Source of the DNA: Aureimonas altamirensis
GTDB taxonomy: Bacteria > Pseudomonadota > Alphaproteobacteria > Rhizobiales > Rhizobiaceae
Reading direction: 5' to 3'
NCBI RefSeq assembly: GCF_001463885.1
Contig: NZ_BBWQ01000021.1
Span: forward strand, 1-64,000
DNA: 64,000 nucleotides
Positions within the stretch are counted from its first letter, which is position 1, and each line of letters starts with the position of its first letter. This document shows, one piece after another, positions 8,570-17,998 of the stretch. A model generated the notes under the pieces. The model was given only the letters and a program-made list of their open reading frames with translations. It had not been told where the DNA came from and did no database searches. A program made the translations under genes and the position numbers.

Positions 8570-10258
8570 ATGTACCGCTACGACGAATTCGATGCCGAGT
8601 TTGTACGCCAGCGCGTTGCGGAGTTTTCCGAACAGGTCGGTCGTCGCCTCGACGGCTCGCTGACGGAAGACGAGTTCAAGCCGCTGCGCCTGAAGAACGG
8701 CCTTTATCTGCAGTTGCATGCCTACATGCTGCGCGTCGCGGTGCCCTACGGCACGCTGAACGGAAGGCAGCTCCGGCAGCTTGCCCTGATCGCGGAGCGG
8801 TTCGACAAGGGCTATGCGCATTTCACCACGCGGCAGAACCTTCAGTTCAACTGGCCCAAGCTGAAGGATGTGCCCGAGATACTCGGCCTCCTGGCCGATG
8901 TGGAGATGCATTGCATCCAGACCAGCGGCAACTGCATCCGCAACGTCACCTCCGACCAGTTCGCCGGCGTCGCCGCCGACGAGGTGGAAGACCCCCGCAT
9001 TACCGCCGAGCTGATCCGCCAATGGTCGAGCCTGCACCCGGAGTTCTCCTGGCTGCCGCGCAAGTTCAAGGTGGCCGTCACCGGGGCCGAGCATGACCGC
9101 GCCGCCATCAAGGTGCACGATCTCGGCATCCGCATCCTGCGCCATCCGCAGACGGGCGAGACGGGCTACGAGATCGTCGTGGGCGGCGGGCTTGGCCGCA
9201 CGCCGATGATCGGCAAGGTGATCCGCGAGTTTCTGCCCAAGGACGAGCTGCTGGCCTATCTGGAAGCGGTCATGCGCGTCTACAATGCCGAAGGCCGGCG
9301 CGACAACAAGTACAAGGCGCGCGTCAAGATCCTGGTGCACGAGATCGGCACGGACGAGTTCCGCGCCCGCGTCGAGGCCGAGTACGCCGAACTCGACGGC
9401 CCCACGGTGAACGCCCCGCGGGAAGAGCTGGAGCGGATTGGCGCCTATTTCGCGCCCCCCGCCTATGAGGTGCTACCCGAACGCTCCGAGCGGCTCGAGG
9501 CGGCGCGCCGCACGGATGCGGGGCTGGACCTTTTCGTGCGGCAGAACAGCTTTCCGCATCGCCAGCCGGGCTACATCGTCCTGACCGTATCGCTGAAGCC
9601 CATCGCCGGCGTGCCGGGCGACATGAGCGACGCGCAGATGCGGACCTTCGCCGACATCGCCGAGCGCTACTCCTTCGATGAACTGCGCGTCAGCCATGCG
9701 CAGAACCTCGTGCTGCCGCATGTGCGCCAGGACGATGTGCCGGAAGTGTATGCCGCATTGGAAAAGGCCGGCCTTGCCACGGCCAATGCCGGGCTGGTGA
9801 CCGACATCATCGCCTGCCCCGGCCTCGATTACTGCGCGCTGGCAACGGCGCGCTCCATTCCCATTGCCCAGGAAATCTCGAAGACGTTTGCCGCACCCGA
9901 GCGCCAGCAGGCGATCGGCCCGCTGCAGATCAAGATTTCGGGCTGCATCAATGCCTGCGGCCACCACCATGTCGGCCATATCGGCATTCTCGGTCTGGAG
10001 AAGTCGGGCAAGGAAAACTACCAGATCACGCTGGGTGGCGACGCCACGGAGAACGCCGCGCTGGGCGAGCGGCTCGGCCCCGGCATCGACGCCGACCAGG
10101 TGCCGGGCGCCATCGAGGCCATCGTGGACGCCTATTTCAATGAGCGCCACGAGGGCGAGGAATTCATCGCCACCGTGAAGCGGACGGGGCTGGACCCGTT
10201 CAAGCGCCGCTTCCAGGCCTATGTGGCCGGCGAAGCGGGCGTGGGAGAAGCGGCATGA
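8570..10258 (+). CDS. cysI: Sulfite reductase, siroheme/[4Fe-4S] subunit (ferredoxin-type)
   Basis: 562 residues with the duplicated ferredoxin-like and siroheme-binding domains of nitrite/sulfite reductases. The cluster-siroheme ligands are seen as CPGLDYC (about residue 420) and GCINACGHH (about 462), i.e. C-x5-C and C-x3-C. FTTRQNLQFNW near residue 85 and SGNCIRNVTSD near 122 are substrate/siroheme-site motifs. It reduces sulfite to sulfide with six electrons. No CysJ flavoprotein is adjacent, so ferredoxin or another donor is likely. Its neighbours DUF2849 and DUF934 mark it as the sulfite and not the nitrite enzyme. Confidence 0.93.
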   Translation: MYRYDEFDAEFVRQRVAEFSEQVGRRLDGSLTEDEFKPLRLKNGLYLQLHAYMLRVAVPYGTLNGRQLRQLALIAERFDKGYAHFTTRQNLQFNWPKLKDVPEILGLLADVEMHCIQTSGNCIRNVTSDQFAGVAADEVEDPRITAELIRQWSSLHPEFSWLPRKFKVAVTGAEHDRAAIKVHDLGIRILRHPQTGETGYEIVVGGGLGRTPMIGKVIREFLPKDELLAYLEAVMRVYNAEGRRDNKYKARVKILVHEIGTDEFRARVEAEYAELDGPTVNAPREELERIGAYFAPPAYEVLPERSERLEAARRTDAGLDLFVRQNSFPHRQPGYIVLTVSLKPIAGVPGDMSDAQMRTFADIAERYSFDELRVSHAQNLVLPHVRQDDVPEVYAALEKAGLATANAGLVTDIIACPGLDYCALATARSIPIAQEISKTFAAPERQQAIGPLQIKISGCINACGHHHVGHIGILGLEKSGKENYQITLGGDATENAALGERLGPGIDADQVPGAIEAIVDAYFNERHEGEEFIATVKRTGLDPFKRRFQAYVAGEAGVGEAA

Positions 10259-10767
10259 GCGTCCTGATCGATGCGGATGGGCGGCGCGACGATCGTTTCG
10301 CCCCTGTCGAGACCGTCGAGGCGCTGTCGCTGGCCGACGGTCCCGTTCTCGTGCCCCTGACGGTGATCGACGCGGCGCTGGCCGATGGCCGCAATGCCGA
10401 AATCGGCCTTCTGGTGGAAAACCACATCGGCATCCAGGCGATCCGTCCGTATCTGGACCGTGTCGCGCTGGTTGCCGTTGCCTTCCCGAGCTTCTCCGAC
10501 GGGCGCGGCCTGTCCATTGCCATGCGCCTGCGCCGGGCCGGTTTCACCGGCACGTTGCGGGCCCGTGGCCCGGTGATCGCCGACCAGTTCCGGGACGTTC
10601 TCGCCTGCGGGTTCGACGAGGTGGAGCTGCCGGATGAGCTGGCCGCGCGCCAGCCGCTGGAGCAGTGGCAGGAGGCGCGCGACATCGTGACCCTGCATTA
10701 CCAGCAGAGCTATGGCCACGACACCAGCATCCTGCAAAGGCGGCTTGCCGCGAAGGCGCGGGGTTGA
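10255..10767 (+). CDS. DUF934 protein of the sulfate assimilation operon
   Basis: 170 residues, start overlapping the cysI stop by 4 bp (ATGA), so translationally coupled. The family hallmark is the block LLVENHIGIQAIRPYLDRVALVAVAFPSF, then FSDGRGLSIAMRLRR and GVIADQFRDVLACGFDEVEL-like sequence (about residues 45-130). DUF934 genes consistently sit between cysI and cysH in alpha- and betaproteobacteria. The biochemical role is unknown. Confidence 0.88.
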   Translation: MSVLIDADGRRDDRFAPVETVEALSLADGPVLVPLTVIDAALADGRNAEIGLLVENHIGIQAIRPYLDRVALVAVAFPSFSDGRGLSIAMRLRRAGFTGTLRARGPVIADQFRDVLACGFDEVELPDELAARQPLEQWQEARDIVTLHYQQSYGHDTSILQRRLAAKARG

Positions 10768-10770
10768 GTT

Positions 10771-11544
10771 ATGGCCATGGCAGCCAATCAGCTGGCGGCG
10801 GACCTCGACACCGGCTTTGCCGGGAAGACGCCGCTCGAGCGCCTTGCGCTTCTGGCCGGGTCGGTCGACGGTCGACGTGTGTTCACAACCAGCCTCGGCC
10901 TGGAAGACCAGATGCTGACGCATCTGATTTTCGAGAACGCCCTCCCCTTCGAGGTGGTGACGCTGGATACGGGGCGGCTGTTTCCTGAAACCTATGCGCT
11001 CTGGCAGAAGACGGAAGAGCGGTATGGTCGCCGCATCAAGGCGAAATATCCGCAGGCCGACGCGCTGGAGGCGCTGGTCGACGACCAGGGGATCGACGGG
11101 TTCTATTTCGGCACCGACATGCGCAAGGCGTGCTGCGGCGTCCGCAAGGTAGAGCCCTTGGGCCGCGCGCTGAACGGGGCGAGCGCCTGGGTCACGGGCC
11201 TGAGGCGCGACCAGTCTCCTAACAGGGAGCGGCTGGACTTCGTGTCCTTCGACGCGGCACGCGGGCTCGTCAAGGCCAATCCGCTCTTCGACTGGACGCG
11301 CGAGGATATCCGCCTGTTCACCGAGCAGCACGATGTGCCCGTCAATGCGCTGCACGCGCAGGGTTTCCTGTCCATCGGCTGCGCGCCCTGCACCCGCGCA
11401 TTGCGGCCGGGCGAGCCGGAGCGTGCCGGCCGTTGGTGGTGGGAAGACGAGACCCGCAAGGAATGCGGCCTGCATGTCGACGATGCCGGCACCCCGCAGC
11501 GGCGGCCCGGCACCGTGGGCGACGCGGCCTTCGAACGCGCCTGA
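10771..11544 (+). CDS. cysH: Assimilatory APS reductase (Fe-S type CysH)
   Basis: 257 residues of the PAPS reductase fold. It has the two cysteine pairs KACCGVRK (about residue 115) and GCAPCTR (about 205) that bind the [4Fe-4S] cluster of APS reductases; PAPS-specific CysH of E. coli lacks them. The Arg-rich substrate loop TGLRRDQSPNR and the preceding FTTSLGLEDQM are intact. It reduces adenylyl sulfate to sulfite with thioredoxin. This explains why no APS kinase (cysC) is present in the operon. Confidence 0.92.
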   Translation: MAMAANQLAADLDTGFAGKTPLERLALLAGSVDGRRVFTTSLGLEDQMLTHLIFENALPFEVVTLDTGRLFPETYALWQKTEERYGRRIKAKYPQADALEALVDDQGIDGFYFGTDMRKACCGVRKVEPLGRALNGASAWVTGLRRDQSPNRERLDFVSFDAARGLVKANPLFDWTREDIRLFTEQHDVPVNALHAQGFLSIGCAPCTRALRPGEPERAGRWWWEDETRKECGLHVDDAGTPQRRPGTVGDAAFERA

Positions 11545-11562
11545 GAAGGGCAAGAGATACAG

Positions 11563-12468
11563 ATGACGGCACCCCTGACCCATTTGCAGAAGCTGGAAGC
11601 GGAATCGATCTTCATCATCCGCGAGACGGTCGCCACGACCGAGAATCCGGTGATGCTCTATTCCATCGGCAAGGATTCGGCGGTGATGCTGCATCTTGCG
11701 CTGAAGGCTTTCGCCCCCGGCAAGCTGCCCTTCCCGCTGCTGCATGTCGACACCACCTGGAAGTTCCGGGAGATGATCGAGTTCCGCGACCGGCGTGCGG
11801 CGGAACTGGGCGTGGACCTGATCGTCCACATCAACCAGGACGGCGTGGCGGCGGGCGTCAATCCGTTCGACAGCGGCTCGCGCGTGCATACCGACGTGAT
11901 GAAGACGGAGGGCCTCAAGCAGGCCCTGGCGAAGCACCGTTTCGACGCGGCCTTCGGCGGCGCACGCCGCGACGAAGAGAAGAGCCGCGCCAAGGAACGC
12001 GTCTTCTCGCTGCGCTCCGCCGAGCATCGCTGGGACGCCAAGAACCAGCGCCCGGAGCCCTGGCGGCTCTACAACACCCGCAAGAGGCAGGGCGAAAGCT
12101 TCCGCGTCTTCCCGCTGTCCAACTGGACCGAGAGCGACGTGTGGGACTACATCGCGCTCGAGAACATTCCCGTGGTTCCGCTCTATTTCGCGGCGAAGCG
12201 GCCCATCGTGCGGCGCGACGGCGCGCTCATCATGCGTGACGACGACCGCATGGCCCTGCAGCCCGGCGAAAGCGTCGAAGAACTGTCCGTCCGCTTCCGC
12301 ACGCTCGGCTGCTACCCGCTGACCGGGGCGGTGGAATCGGAGGCCGGGTCGCTGGACGCCATCATCGCCGAGATGCGCGGCTCCCGCGCATCGGAGCGGC
12401 AGGGCCGCATCATCGATCGCGATGGCGGAGCCTCGATGGAGGAAAAGAAGCAGGAAGGTTATTTTTGA
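11563..12468 (+). CDS. cysD: Sulfate adenylyltransferase subunit 2
   Basis: 301 residues, standard CysD. The PP-loop [13 protein letters not shown] (about residue 30) binds [23 protein letters not shown] (about 128) and the C-terminal end [23 protein letters not shown] are family hallmarks. With CysN it makes APS from sulfate and ATP. It is preceded by an AGAAGGG ribosome binding site and its stop overlaps the cysN start. Confidence 0.96.
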   Translation: MTAPLTHLQKLEAESIFIIRETVATTENPVMLYSIGKDSAVMLHLALKAFAPGKLPFPLLHVDTTWKFREMIEFRDRRAAELGVDLIVHINQDGVAAGVNPFDSGSRVHTDVMKTEGLKQALAKHRFDAAFGGARRDEEKSRAKERVFSLRSAEHRWDAKNQRPEPWRLYNTRKRQGESFRVFPLSNWTESDVWDYIALENIPVVPLYFAAKRPIVRRDGALIMRDDDRMALQPGESVEELSVRFRTLGCYPLTGAVESEAGSLDAIIAEMRGSRASERQGRIIDRDGGASMEEKKQEGYF

Positions 12469-14063
12469 TGAGTGCCGTGCGTAGCCTTCCCCTGGCCGAC
12501 ATCGATACCGACGACTCCGCATCCGCCCCGACGCCGGCGGTCGCGCCGGCCGCCTCGCTGCTGCGCTTCATCACCTGCGGCTCGGTCGACGATGGCAAGT
12601 CGACGCTGATCGGCCGCCTGCTCTACGACACCAAATCGGTCTTCGACGACCAGTTGGAGGCGCTGGAGCGCGATTCGCGCAAATTCGGCACGACCGGCGA
12701 GACGCTGGATTTCGCGCTTCTCGTGGACGGCCTTTCCGCCGAGCGCGAGCAGGGCATAACCATCGACGTGGCCTACCGCTACTTCTCGACCGCCCGGCGC
12801 GCCTTCATCATCGCCGATACGCCGGGCCACGAGCAGTACACCCGCAACATGGCGACGGGCGCCAGCCAGGCCGACCTTGCCGTGATCCTGGTGGACGCGC
12901 GCAAGGGCATCCTGCCGCAGACGCGGCGGCATTCCTTCATCACCTCCATGGTGGGCATCCGATCCGTCATCGTCGCCGTCAACAAGATGGATCTCGTCGA
13001 TTTCGACGAGGCGACGTTCCGGCGTATCGAGGCGGATTACCGGGCGCTGCTGCCGGCGTTCGATTTCGTCGATATCAGCTTCATCCCCCTGTCGGCCAAG
13101 AACGGCGACAACATTATCGCGCCGTCGGCCAACACGCCCTGGTATCAGGGCCCGACGCTTCTGGAACGTCTTGAAACGGTCGAGGCCGAGCGGTTGGCCG
13201 AGGGCGATGCGTTTCGCCTGCCCGTCCAGTACGTCAACCGCCCCAACCTCGACTTTCGCGGCTTCTGCGGCCAGATCACCAGCGGCGGCGTGCGGCCCGG
13301 TGAGCGTGTCCTGGCCCTTCCCAGCGGGCGCGAGGCAACTGTCGACACGGTCTACGGCGCAAACGGACCTGTCGAGCGCGCCTCGGCCGGCGAGGCTGTA
13401 ACGCTGACGCTGGATCGCGAGATCGACATATCGCGTGGCGACGTCCTCGTACGACCCGGCGACAGGATCGCCGCCCGCAGCGAATTCTCGGCGCAGATCC
13501 TGTCCCTGACCGACAGGCCCCTGGTCAGCGGCACCCGGCTGGTGGCGCGGCTCGGCACCGCGCAGTCGCCGGCGGCCATACGCCGCCTGGAAGCGGCCGT
13601 CGACATCCACACCTTCCAGACACGGCCGGCCAATGCCCTGTCGATGAACGAAATCGGCAAGGTGGTCATCGGGCTGGACAAGGCGTTGGTGGCGACGCTG
13701 TACAGTGAAAGCCGCGATCTCGGCTCCTTCATCCTGATCGATCCCTTGACCAACGAGACGGTGGCGCTGGGCATCGTCACCGCCCTGCCGACCGAGCATG
13801 CTGCGATGGCCTCGCCCGGCACGACTGGATCGCAGGCCGCGCGTACCTCCTGGTGGAGCGACAAGGTCACGATCTATCGCGCGGTTGCGGCGGTGCTGAT
13901 CGGCATCGCGGCCCTTCTTCTCGGTCTGCCGCTCTGGGCGGCGATCGTGCTGGGTGTGGTGGACTTCCTGATCCGTCCGCTGCTGCGGCATGTGATGGCG
14001 CCGGAAATCCGGCCCGAAAAGCCGGTAGACCCATCGGATGTCGGTGACGGCGCCGGCATCTAG
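12468..14063 (+). CDS. cysN: Sulfate adenylyltransferase subunit 1 with C-terminal membrane extension
   Basis: 531 residues from the ATG at 12468 (a TTG one codon earlier is also possible). GTPase motifs are complete: G1 GSVDDGKST (about residue 40), G3 DTPGHEQY (about 120) and G4 NKMD (about 172), followed by EF-Tu-like beta-barrel domains. GTP hydrolysis drives APS formation by CysD. The normal CysN domain ends near residue 440 (VALGIVTALP). Beyond it are a linker and two hydrophobic segments (YRAVAAVLIGIAALLLG and LWAAIVLGVVDFLIRPLL). This would anchor sulfurylase to the inner membrane, in place of the APS kinase found in CysNC fusions. Confidence 0.94.
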   Translation: MSAVRSLPLADIDTDDSASAPTPAVAPAASLLRFITCGSVDDGKSTLIGRLLYDTKSVFDDQLEALERDSRKFGTTGETLDFALLVDGLSAEREQGITIDVAYRYFSTARRAFIIADTPGHEQYTRNMATGASQADLAVILVDARKGILPQTRRHSFITSMVGIRSVIVAVNKMDLVDFDEATFRRIEADYRALLPAFDFVDISFIPLSAKNGDNIIAPSANTPWYQGPTLLERLETVEAERLAEGDAFRLPVQYVNRPNLDFRGFCGQITSGGVRPGERVLALPSGREATVDTVYGANGPVERASAGEAVTLTLDREIDISRGDVLVRPGDRIAARSEFSAQILSLTDRPLVSGTRLVARLGTAQSPAAIRRLEAAVDIHTFQTRPANALSMNEIGKVVIGLDKALVATLYSESRDLGSFILIDPLTNETVALGIVTALPTEHAAMASPGTTGSQAARTSWWSDKVTIYRAVAAVLIGIAALLLGLPLWAAIVLGVVDFLIRPLLRHVMAPEIRPEKPVDPSDVGDGAGI

Positions 14064-14081
14064 CCGGCGCGCCATGATGCA

Positions 14082-14273
14082 TCAGCGATCCAGGATGCGG
14101 GCTTCGGACGGCAGCATGATGGGGATGCCGTCCCGAATGGGATAGGCGAGCCCAGCTTTGCGGGAGACAAGCTCGTTGCGCTCGCCGTCGTAGATCAACT
14201 GCCCCTTCGTCAATGGACAGACGAGCAGCTCCAGAAGCTTGGGATCGGGGCGCATCGCGGCGTCGTCGTTCAT
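14082..14273 (-). CDS. Trm112-family small protein
   Basis: 63 residues with the family core [17 protein letters not shown], then [26 protein letters not shown]. The bacterial YcaR/Trm112 class is thought to be a partner or zinc-ribbon-like stabiliser of methyltransferases; here only one of the usual cysteines remains. It overlaps the upstream LON-domain gene by 4 bp, so the two are coupled. Confidence 0.85.
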   Translation of the reverse strand: MNDDAAMRPDPKLLELLVCPLTKGQLIYDGERNELVSRKAGLAYPIRDGIPIMLPSEARILDR

Positions 14274-14929
14274 TGGAGGATGCCCCCGCCATCTTCGCCG
14301 CCGCCACGCGCCAGTGCGATTTCCGTGATGGCGATCAGCGTCTCAGCGCGCGTCCGAAGATCGGGCGCCTCCAGCAGCGCCTGTTTTTCGGCGGGTCCGT
14401 AGGGCGACATCATGGACAGCGCGTTGACGAGGGTTTCGTTGGAGGCCCGAGTGACGCTTTCCCAATCCGCCTCGAGCTGGTTGGCTTCCAGATAATCGCG
14501 GAACGATTTCAGCAGCCCGTCGCGGTTCACCTCGTCGGCCCCGGCGCTGAGATCGAGATCGGCCACGAAAATCGACACATCGCAGACGCGGTAGGGCTTG
14601 GGGGTCCGCTTCTCATGCACGATCCTGAAGCGGCAGATGCCCTGCAGGGTGATGAGATAGCGCCCGTCGCCCGTCTCCGTCAAAGAAGTGAGGCGCCCGA
14701 GACATCCGATGGCCGACAGCTCCGAATCGCCATTCGGGTTGCGGCTGCCGTCGAGCCGGGGCTGGATCATGCCGATCACGCGGTCGGCGGCCATCACGTC
14801 GTCGATCATGGCAAGGTAACGCGGCTCGAAAATGTTCAGCGGCATCTGGCCGCCGGGAAGCAGCAATGCTCCTTCCAGCGGAAACACGGGGACCGTTTCC
14901 GGCACCATGTCGCCGTTCGTGTAGTTCAC
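14270..14929 (-). CDS. LON peptidase N-terminal (substrate-binding) domain protein
   Basis: About 219 residues consisting only of the LON N-terminal domain: [33 protein letters not shown] and a GCLGRL strand, with no AAA or protease domain. These stand-alone proteins are common in alphaproteobacteria; the role is probably binding of unfolded protein. Start: a GTG at 14929 behind AGGCAGG gives the N-terminal length usual in the family; the ATG at 14908 is the alternative. Confidence 0.88.
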   Translation of the reverse strand: MNYTNGDMVPETVPVFPLEGALLLPGGQMPLNIFEPRYLAMIDDVMAADRVIGMIQPRLDGSRNPNGDSELSAIGCLGRLTSLTETGDGRYLITLQGICRFRIVHEKRTPKPYRVCDVSIFVADLDLSAGADEVNRDGLLKSFRDYLEANQLEADWESVTRASNETLVNALSMMSPYGPAEKQALLEAPDLRTRAETLIAITEIALARGGGEDGGGILQ

Positions 14930-15015
14930 GTTGCCTGCCTGTCCCAAGCCCTTGCCTTTCGCTTTCCCTGCAGTGAGGCCGCCGGACCACGGATATGGCG
15001 CGGGCGGCCCGCCGC

Positions 15016-15990
15016 TCAAGAGAACAGGAGCGACGATAGCCGGCGGCGCGCATCGCGTGTCGCCGGATCCTTGCCGCCCCATACATCGAAGAATTCGAGC
15101 AGCTTGCGACGCGCGCCATCATCGTCGAAGGCGCGGTCGCGCTTGATGATATCCAGCAGCAGCGTTGCCGCGGTCTGACGGTCGCCCTTGGCATTGGCGA
15201 TCAGCGCGAGGTCGAAACGCGCCTGATGATCGTTCGGATCGGCGTCCAGCCGCGCCTGCAGCGCCGCATCATCGCCGAGCTGCGCGATCTCGTCGGCCAG
15301 TTTCAGCCGCGTCCGCACCGTTGCGAAGGCAGGATCGTCCAGCGCCTCCGGGGGAAGCTGGTCGAGGATGGCGCGGGCATGCTCGATATCGTCCGCGGCA
15401 AGGTAGCATTCGGCCAGGCCGGCAGCCGCCTTGAGGTTATCGGGGTCGTGCTGCAGCACCGCACCGAAAAGCTGGGCGGCGGCCGAAGCATCGCCGGAGG
15501 CCAGAAGCTCGCCGGCTTTGGCGAGCGCATCGGCAACGGGGTCCTGCGGCTCGCCGCCGAGCTTGTCGATGAAGGCTTTGATCTCCCCTTCCGGCAGGGC
15601 GCCCATGAAGCCGTCGACCGGCTGCCCGTTGACGAAGGCGAAGACGGCGGGAATCGACTGGATGCCGAGCTGGCCGGCAATGGAGGGATGCTCGTCGATA
15701 TTCATCTTCACCAGCTTGACCCGCCCGCCGGCGGCTTTGACCGCGCGCTCCAGGATCGGCGTCAGCTGCTTGCAGGGCCCGCACCAGGGCGCCCAGAAAT
15801 CCACCAGGACGGGCTGGTTGCGCGATTCGCGCACGACATCGGCCGCGAAGGACGCCGTGGTCGTGTCCTTGATCAGGTCGCCGCCTGTGGCGCCTGCCGC
15901 GGAGCTGCCGGCCGAAAGCGAGGGCGATGCTGCCGGCGTCGTCGTCTGCGCGCCATAGCCGAAGGACGTCTCGTACGGATTGTTGCTCAT
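15016..15990 (-). CDS. Thioredoxin-TPR protein (CnoX/YbbN type co-chaperone)
   Basis: 324 residues. After a low-complexity Ser/Ala/Thr N-terminus (1-40) comes a thioredoxin domain with active site WCGPCK (about residue 70) and the cis-Pro loop IQSIPAVFAF (about 113). From about 155 the sequence is helical TPR-like repeats (GDASAAAQLFGAVLQHDPDN, AAAGLAECYLAADDIEHA). This architecture matches YbbN/CnoX, which protects and passes oxidised substrates to DnaK/GroEL. Unlike the E. coli protein it keeps both active-site cysteines, so it may be redox active. It overlaps the prolyl-tRNA editing gene by 4 bp. Confidence 0.9.
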   Translation of the reverse strand: MSNNPYETSFGYGAQTTTPAASPSLSAGSSAAGATGGDLIKDTTTASFAADVVRESRNQPVLVDFWAPWCGPCKQLTPILERAVKAAGGRVKLVKMNIDEHPSIAGQLGIQSIPAVFAFVNGQPVDGFMGALPEGEIKAFIDKLGGEPQDPVADALAKAGELLASGDASAAAQLFGAVLQHDPDNLKAAAGLAECYLAADDIEHARAILDQLPPEALDDPAFATVRTRLKLADEIAQLGDDAALQARLDADPNDHQARFDLALIANAKGDRQTAATLLLDIIKRDRAFDDDGARRKLLEFFDVWGGKDPATRDARRRLSSLLFS

Positions 15991-16562
15991 GGGTTGGACC
16001 CTTCCTCGCTGTCGCCTGTATCGTCCGCGGTGAGATCGACGATCAGGGGATCGTGGCCCGTCGCGGCAAAGAAGCGCATCAAATCGCCTCGGGAAATGCT
16101 GGTCGTTCCGGTATTCGTCAAGGGATGTGCGTTGATGATTTCATGATCTTGCAGGGCGGCATCGACCACCAGCCGCACTTCGCCGCCGGTGTCGTTCATC
16201 ACGCCGAAAGCGGTGACTGCGCCCGGATAGACGCCGAGCAACCGTTCCATCCGCGCCGCATCGGCAAAGGACAGACGGCCCTGCCCGCCGATTCGCTGAT
16301 GCAGGCTTTTCAGTGCAACCTCGGTTTCCTGCAGCGCGACGACCAGGAAGATGCGCCCCTTCTTGTCCTTCAGGAAGAGGTTCTTGGTGTGCGCTCCGGG
16401 GATGGAGCCGGTGACGCCGCTGCTGGCCTCGACGGTGAAGACTGCCGGATGCCAGGTCGTGCGCGTTTGGATGCCCAGCGAATCGAGGTAGCTGAACAGC
16501 GCAGCGGCACGGTTCCGCTCAGCCGCTTCATCCGAGGGATTCGGGGTGTGCGCGTCGTCCAC
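15987..16562 (-). CDS. Prolyl-tRNA editing protein (YbaK/ProX family)
   Basis: 191 residues from a GTG at 16562 behind GAAAGGAAG; the frame is open further upstream but that part reads as non-coding. YbaK-domain features: WHPAVFTVEA (about residue 40), HTKNLFLKDKKGRIFLV (about 62), the catalytic/substrate lysine in this block, GVYPGAVTAFGVMND (about 120) and HPLTNTGTTSIS (about 158). The stand-alone ProX/PrdX type deacylates Ala-tRNA(Pro) made in error. Confidence 0.92.
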   Translation of the reverse strand: MDDAHTPNPSDEAAERNRAAALFSYLDSLGIQTRTTWHPAVFTVEASSGVTGSIPGAHTKNLFLKDKKGRIFLVVALQETEVALKSLHQRIGGQGRLSFADAARMERLLGVYPGAVTAFGVMNDTGGEVRLVVDAALQDHEIINAHPLTNTGTTSISRGDLMRFFAATGHDPLIVDLTADDTGDSEEGSNP

Positions 16563-16763
16563 CTTGGCTTCCTTTCGCGGCAGGACCAGTCGTCGCCATG
16601 ACTTAGAACCTTTGCCACCGCTCCGAAAGGGCCGCAGCGGCCGGGGATGCGGAAAGCCTTCCGGCCTTTCGCGCAACGCCCGAAATTTCCCTGTTGCAAT
16701 CGCATGAAGCTTCGGCCATATAGCGCCCATCCGAGGCGCCGCTGGCGCCGCACGGAGGAGCGG

Positions 16764-16838
16764 GCGGGTGTAGCTCAGGGGTAGAGCACAACCTTGCCAA
16801 GGTTGGGGTCGAGGGTTCGAATCCCTTCGCCCGCTCCA
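16764..16838 (+). tRNA. tRNA-Gly (anticodon GCC)
   Basis: 75 nt including encoded CCA. Acceptor stem GCGGGTG pairs with CGCCCGC; the D-arm GTAGCTCAGGGGTAGAGC, anticodon stem-loop CAACC-TTGCCAA-GGTTG with anticodon GCC, and T-arm GAGGGTTCGAATCCCTT are all regular. It marks the left boundary of a genomic island whose far end repeats its 3' half. Confidence 0.97.
16793..16824 (+). repeat. Attachment-type direct repeat, left copy (inside tRNA-Gly)
   Basis: 32 bp, from the anticodon loop to the T-stem of tRNA-Gly, identical to 27087-27118. tRNA 3' halves are classic attachment sites of tyrosine-recombinase islands. Confidence 0.75.
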
Positions 16839-16940
16839 GTTTTTCCCTATGTGACCGATGATCAGAAACCTGACGGCGAAAGGGTTTTCGGGCTATATGC
16901 GCGGTGAAGTCGCGCAAATTCTCGAATATTATTCTGCCGC

Positions 16941-17240
16941 TCAGACGCACGCGGTTGCCGCGCGGTCACACGCGTGGTGGCGGTAGGCGTTTTGAAGTCG
17001 CGGCGTCGAAGGAGTGTGAGCCGTAGCTGCAACGATGCCTTGAAGGTCGCTATCGGGCCGAAAGCCGTCTGACCGCTCCCAATCGCCAAAAGGTATAAAG
17101 CAGTCGAAACGCGGAAGACCCACATCCAGCCAACTGAGATGGAACGAGCGCTCCCGGAAACCGGCCGATCGTTCCGGCGCGACTATCAGGCTCGTATAGG
17201 CCGCGAGCCCTCCATAGTCGATTATAGGTTTGAGCTTGCA
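16941..17240 (-). pseudogene. Orphan coding-like remnant downstream of the nuclease gene
   Basis: The minus-strand frame from about 17240 to a TGA at 16941 has a protein-like reading: IDYGGLAAYTSLIVAPERSA near the start and LPRFDCFIPFGDWERSDGF in the middle. Upstream the frame is open only to about 17290 with no ATG/GTG/TTG before the GTG near 17126. It may be the 3' part of a decayed gene, or a C-terminal part separated from the nuclease gene by a frameshift. I do not recognise the family. The rest of the 16839-17245 interval shows nothing. Confidence 0.3.
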
Positions 17241-17245
17241 ACGCT

Positions 17246-17998
17246 TTATCGCCGATCGAGATCTTGGCCGACTGCAGATCGCAACAGTTCTACGAGTTCA
17301 ACGCGGTTTGAAGACGCGGACGCTGACCGAAGCAGATTGTTGTAATTTACCAAAAGCGCCGCATTGCGGCGTGGGTTCAGCAGGAGCACGTCTGACCAGA
17401 CCTGACCGTTATCCTCCATGGTCCGGGCGTACTGCAGCAGCCAATACATGAGCACCTGCCGAAAATCTGCCGCGCCAAAGTTTCGCCCGGTATGTTTAAC
17501 CTCAATGAGGGTAGAACCGAGAGAGAAGTCACCATTGCCGGAAGCTACCCATCCGAGACCAGGTATCAGGGGCGCGCGTTCAAGAATCGCTGAAGGCCTC
17601 TGAGCCCGCACGCTGTCCAGCATTGCAACCAAATTTCGTGCGGCATGGTCGGCGAGCGAGATGTCTGTTAGCTCAAGCTTCTCCGGAATCCGAGCGTCGA
17701 AATGGCGACACTGTCGTAGTGACGCAACCTTTAGGCATTCGTCCCACGACGCCGCGAAGCCGCCGCGCAGTTCGCTCTCTGCTCGGGCCATCGAGATTTC
17801 GAAAAGCATCGCCTTCTGCAGGCTACTCGCTTGAATCGCTTCGACCGGAATTGCTTGGATGTTGGGGAAGGCGAACATATCGCTATTCAAGGCATTGACG
17901 AGTCCGCCGGTTAGGCGTGGAAATAGGATGTCGAGAACACCAGGAATGTCACGCGCCACTGTCCTCGGGTCGCGCGCCGGGAGGCGACTAGTCGGCAT
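17246..17998 (-). CDS. PD-(D/E)XK nuclease-like protein partnered with the reverse transcriptase
   Basis: 250 residues from the ATG at 17998, which overlaps the stop of the upstream reverse transcriptase gene by 11 bp, so the two are translationally linked. The C-terminal half carries a full PD-(D/E)XK layout: Asp157 in GNGDF, Glu166-x-Lys168 in STLIEVKHT, and a following helix with Gln181-x3-Tyr185 (DFRQVLMYWLL), as in RecB-like nucleases. The N-terminal half is helical and unassigned. Inference: effector or processing nuclease of an anti-phage RT system. I do not recognise it as a named component of a described RT defence type. Confidence 0.7.
   Translation of the reverse strand: MPTSRLPARDPRTVARDIPGVLDILFPRLTGGLVNALNSDMFAFPNIQAIPVEAIQASSLQKAMLFEISMARAESELRGGFAASWDECLKVASLRQCRHFDARIPEKLELTDISLADHAARNLVAMLDSVRAQRPSAILERAPLIPGLGWVASGNGDFSLGSTLIEVKHTGRNFGAADFRQVLMYWLLQYARTMEDNGQVWSDVLLLNPRRNAALLVNYNNLLRSASASSNRVELVELLRSAVGQDLDRR

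Noticed and set aside
10219-12522. 767-codon minus-strand frame across cysH-cysD
   Set aside because: Antisense shadow of conserved sulfate assimilation genes.
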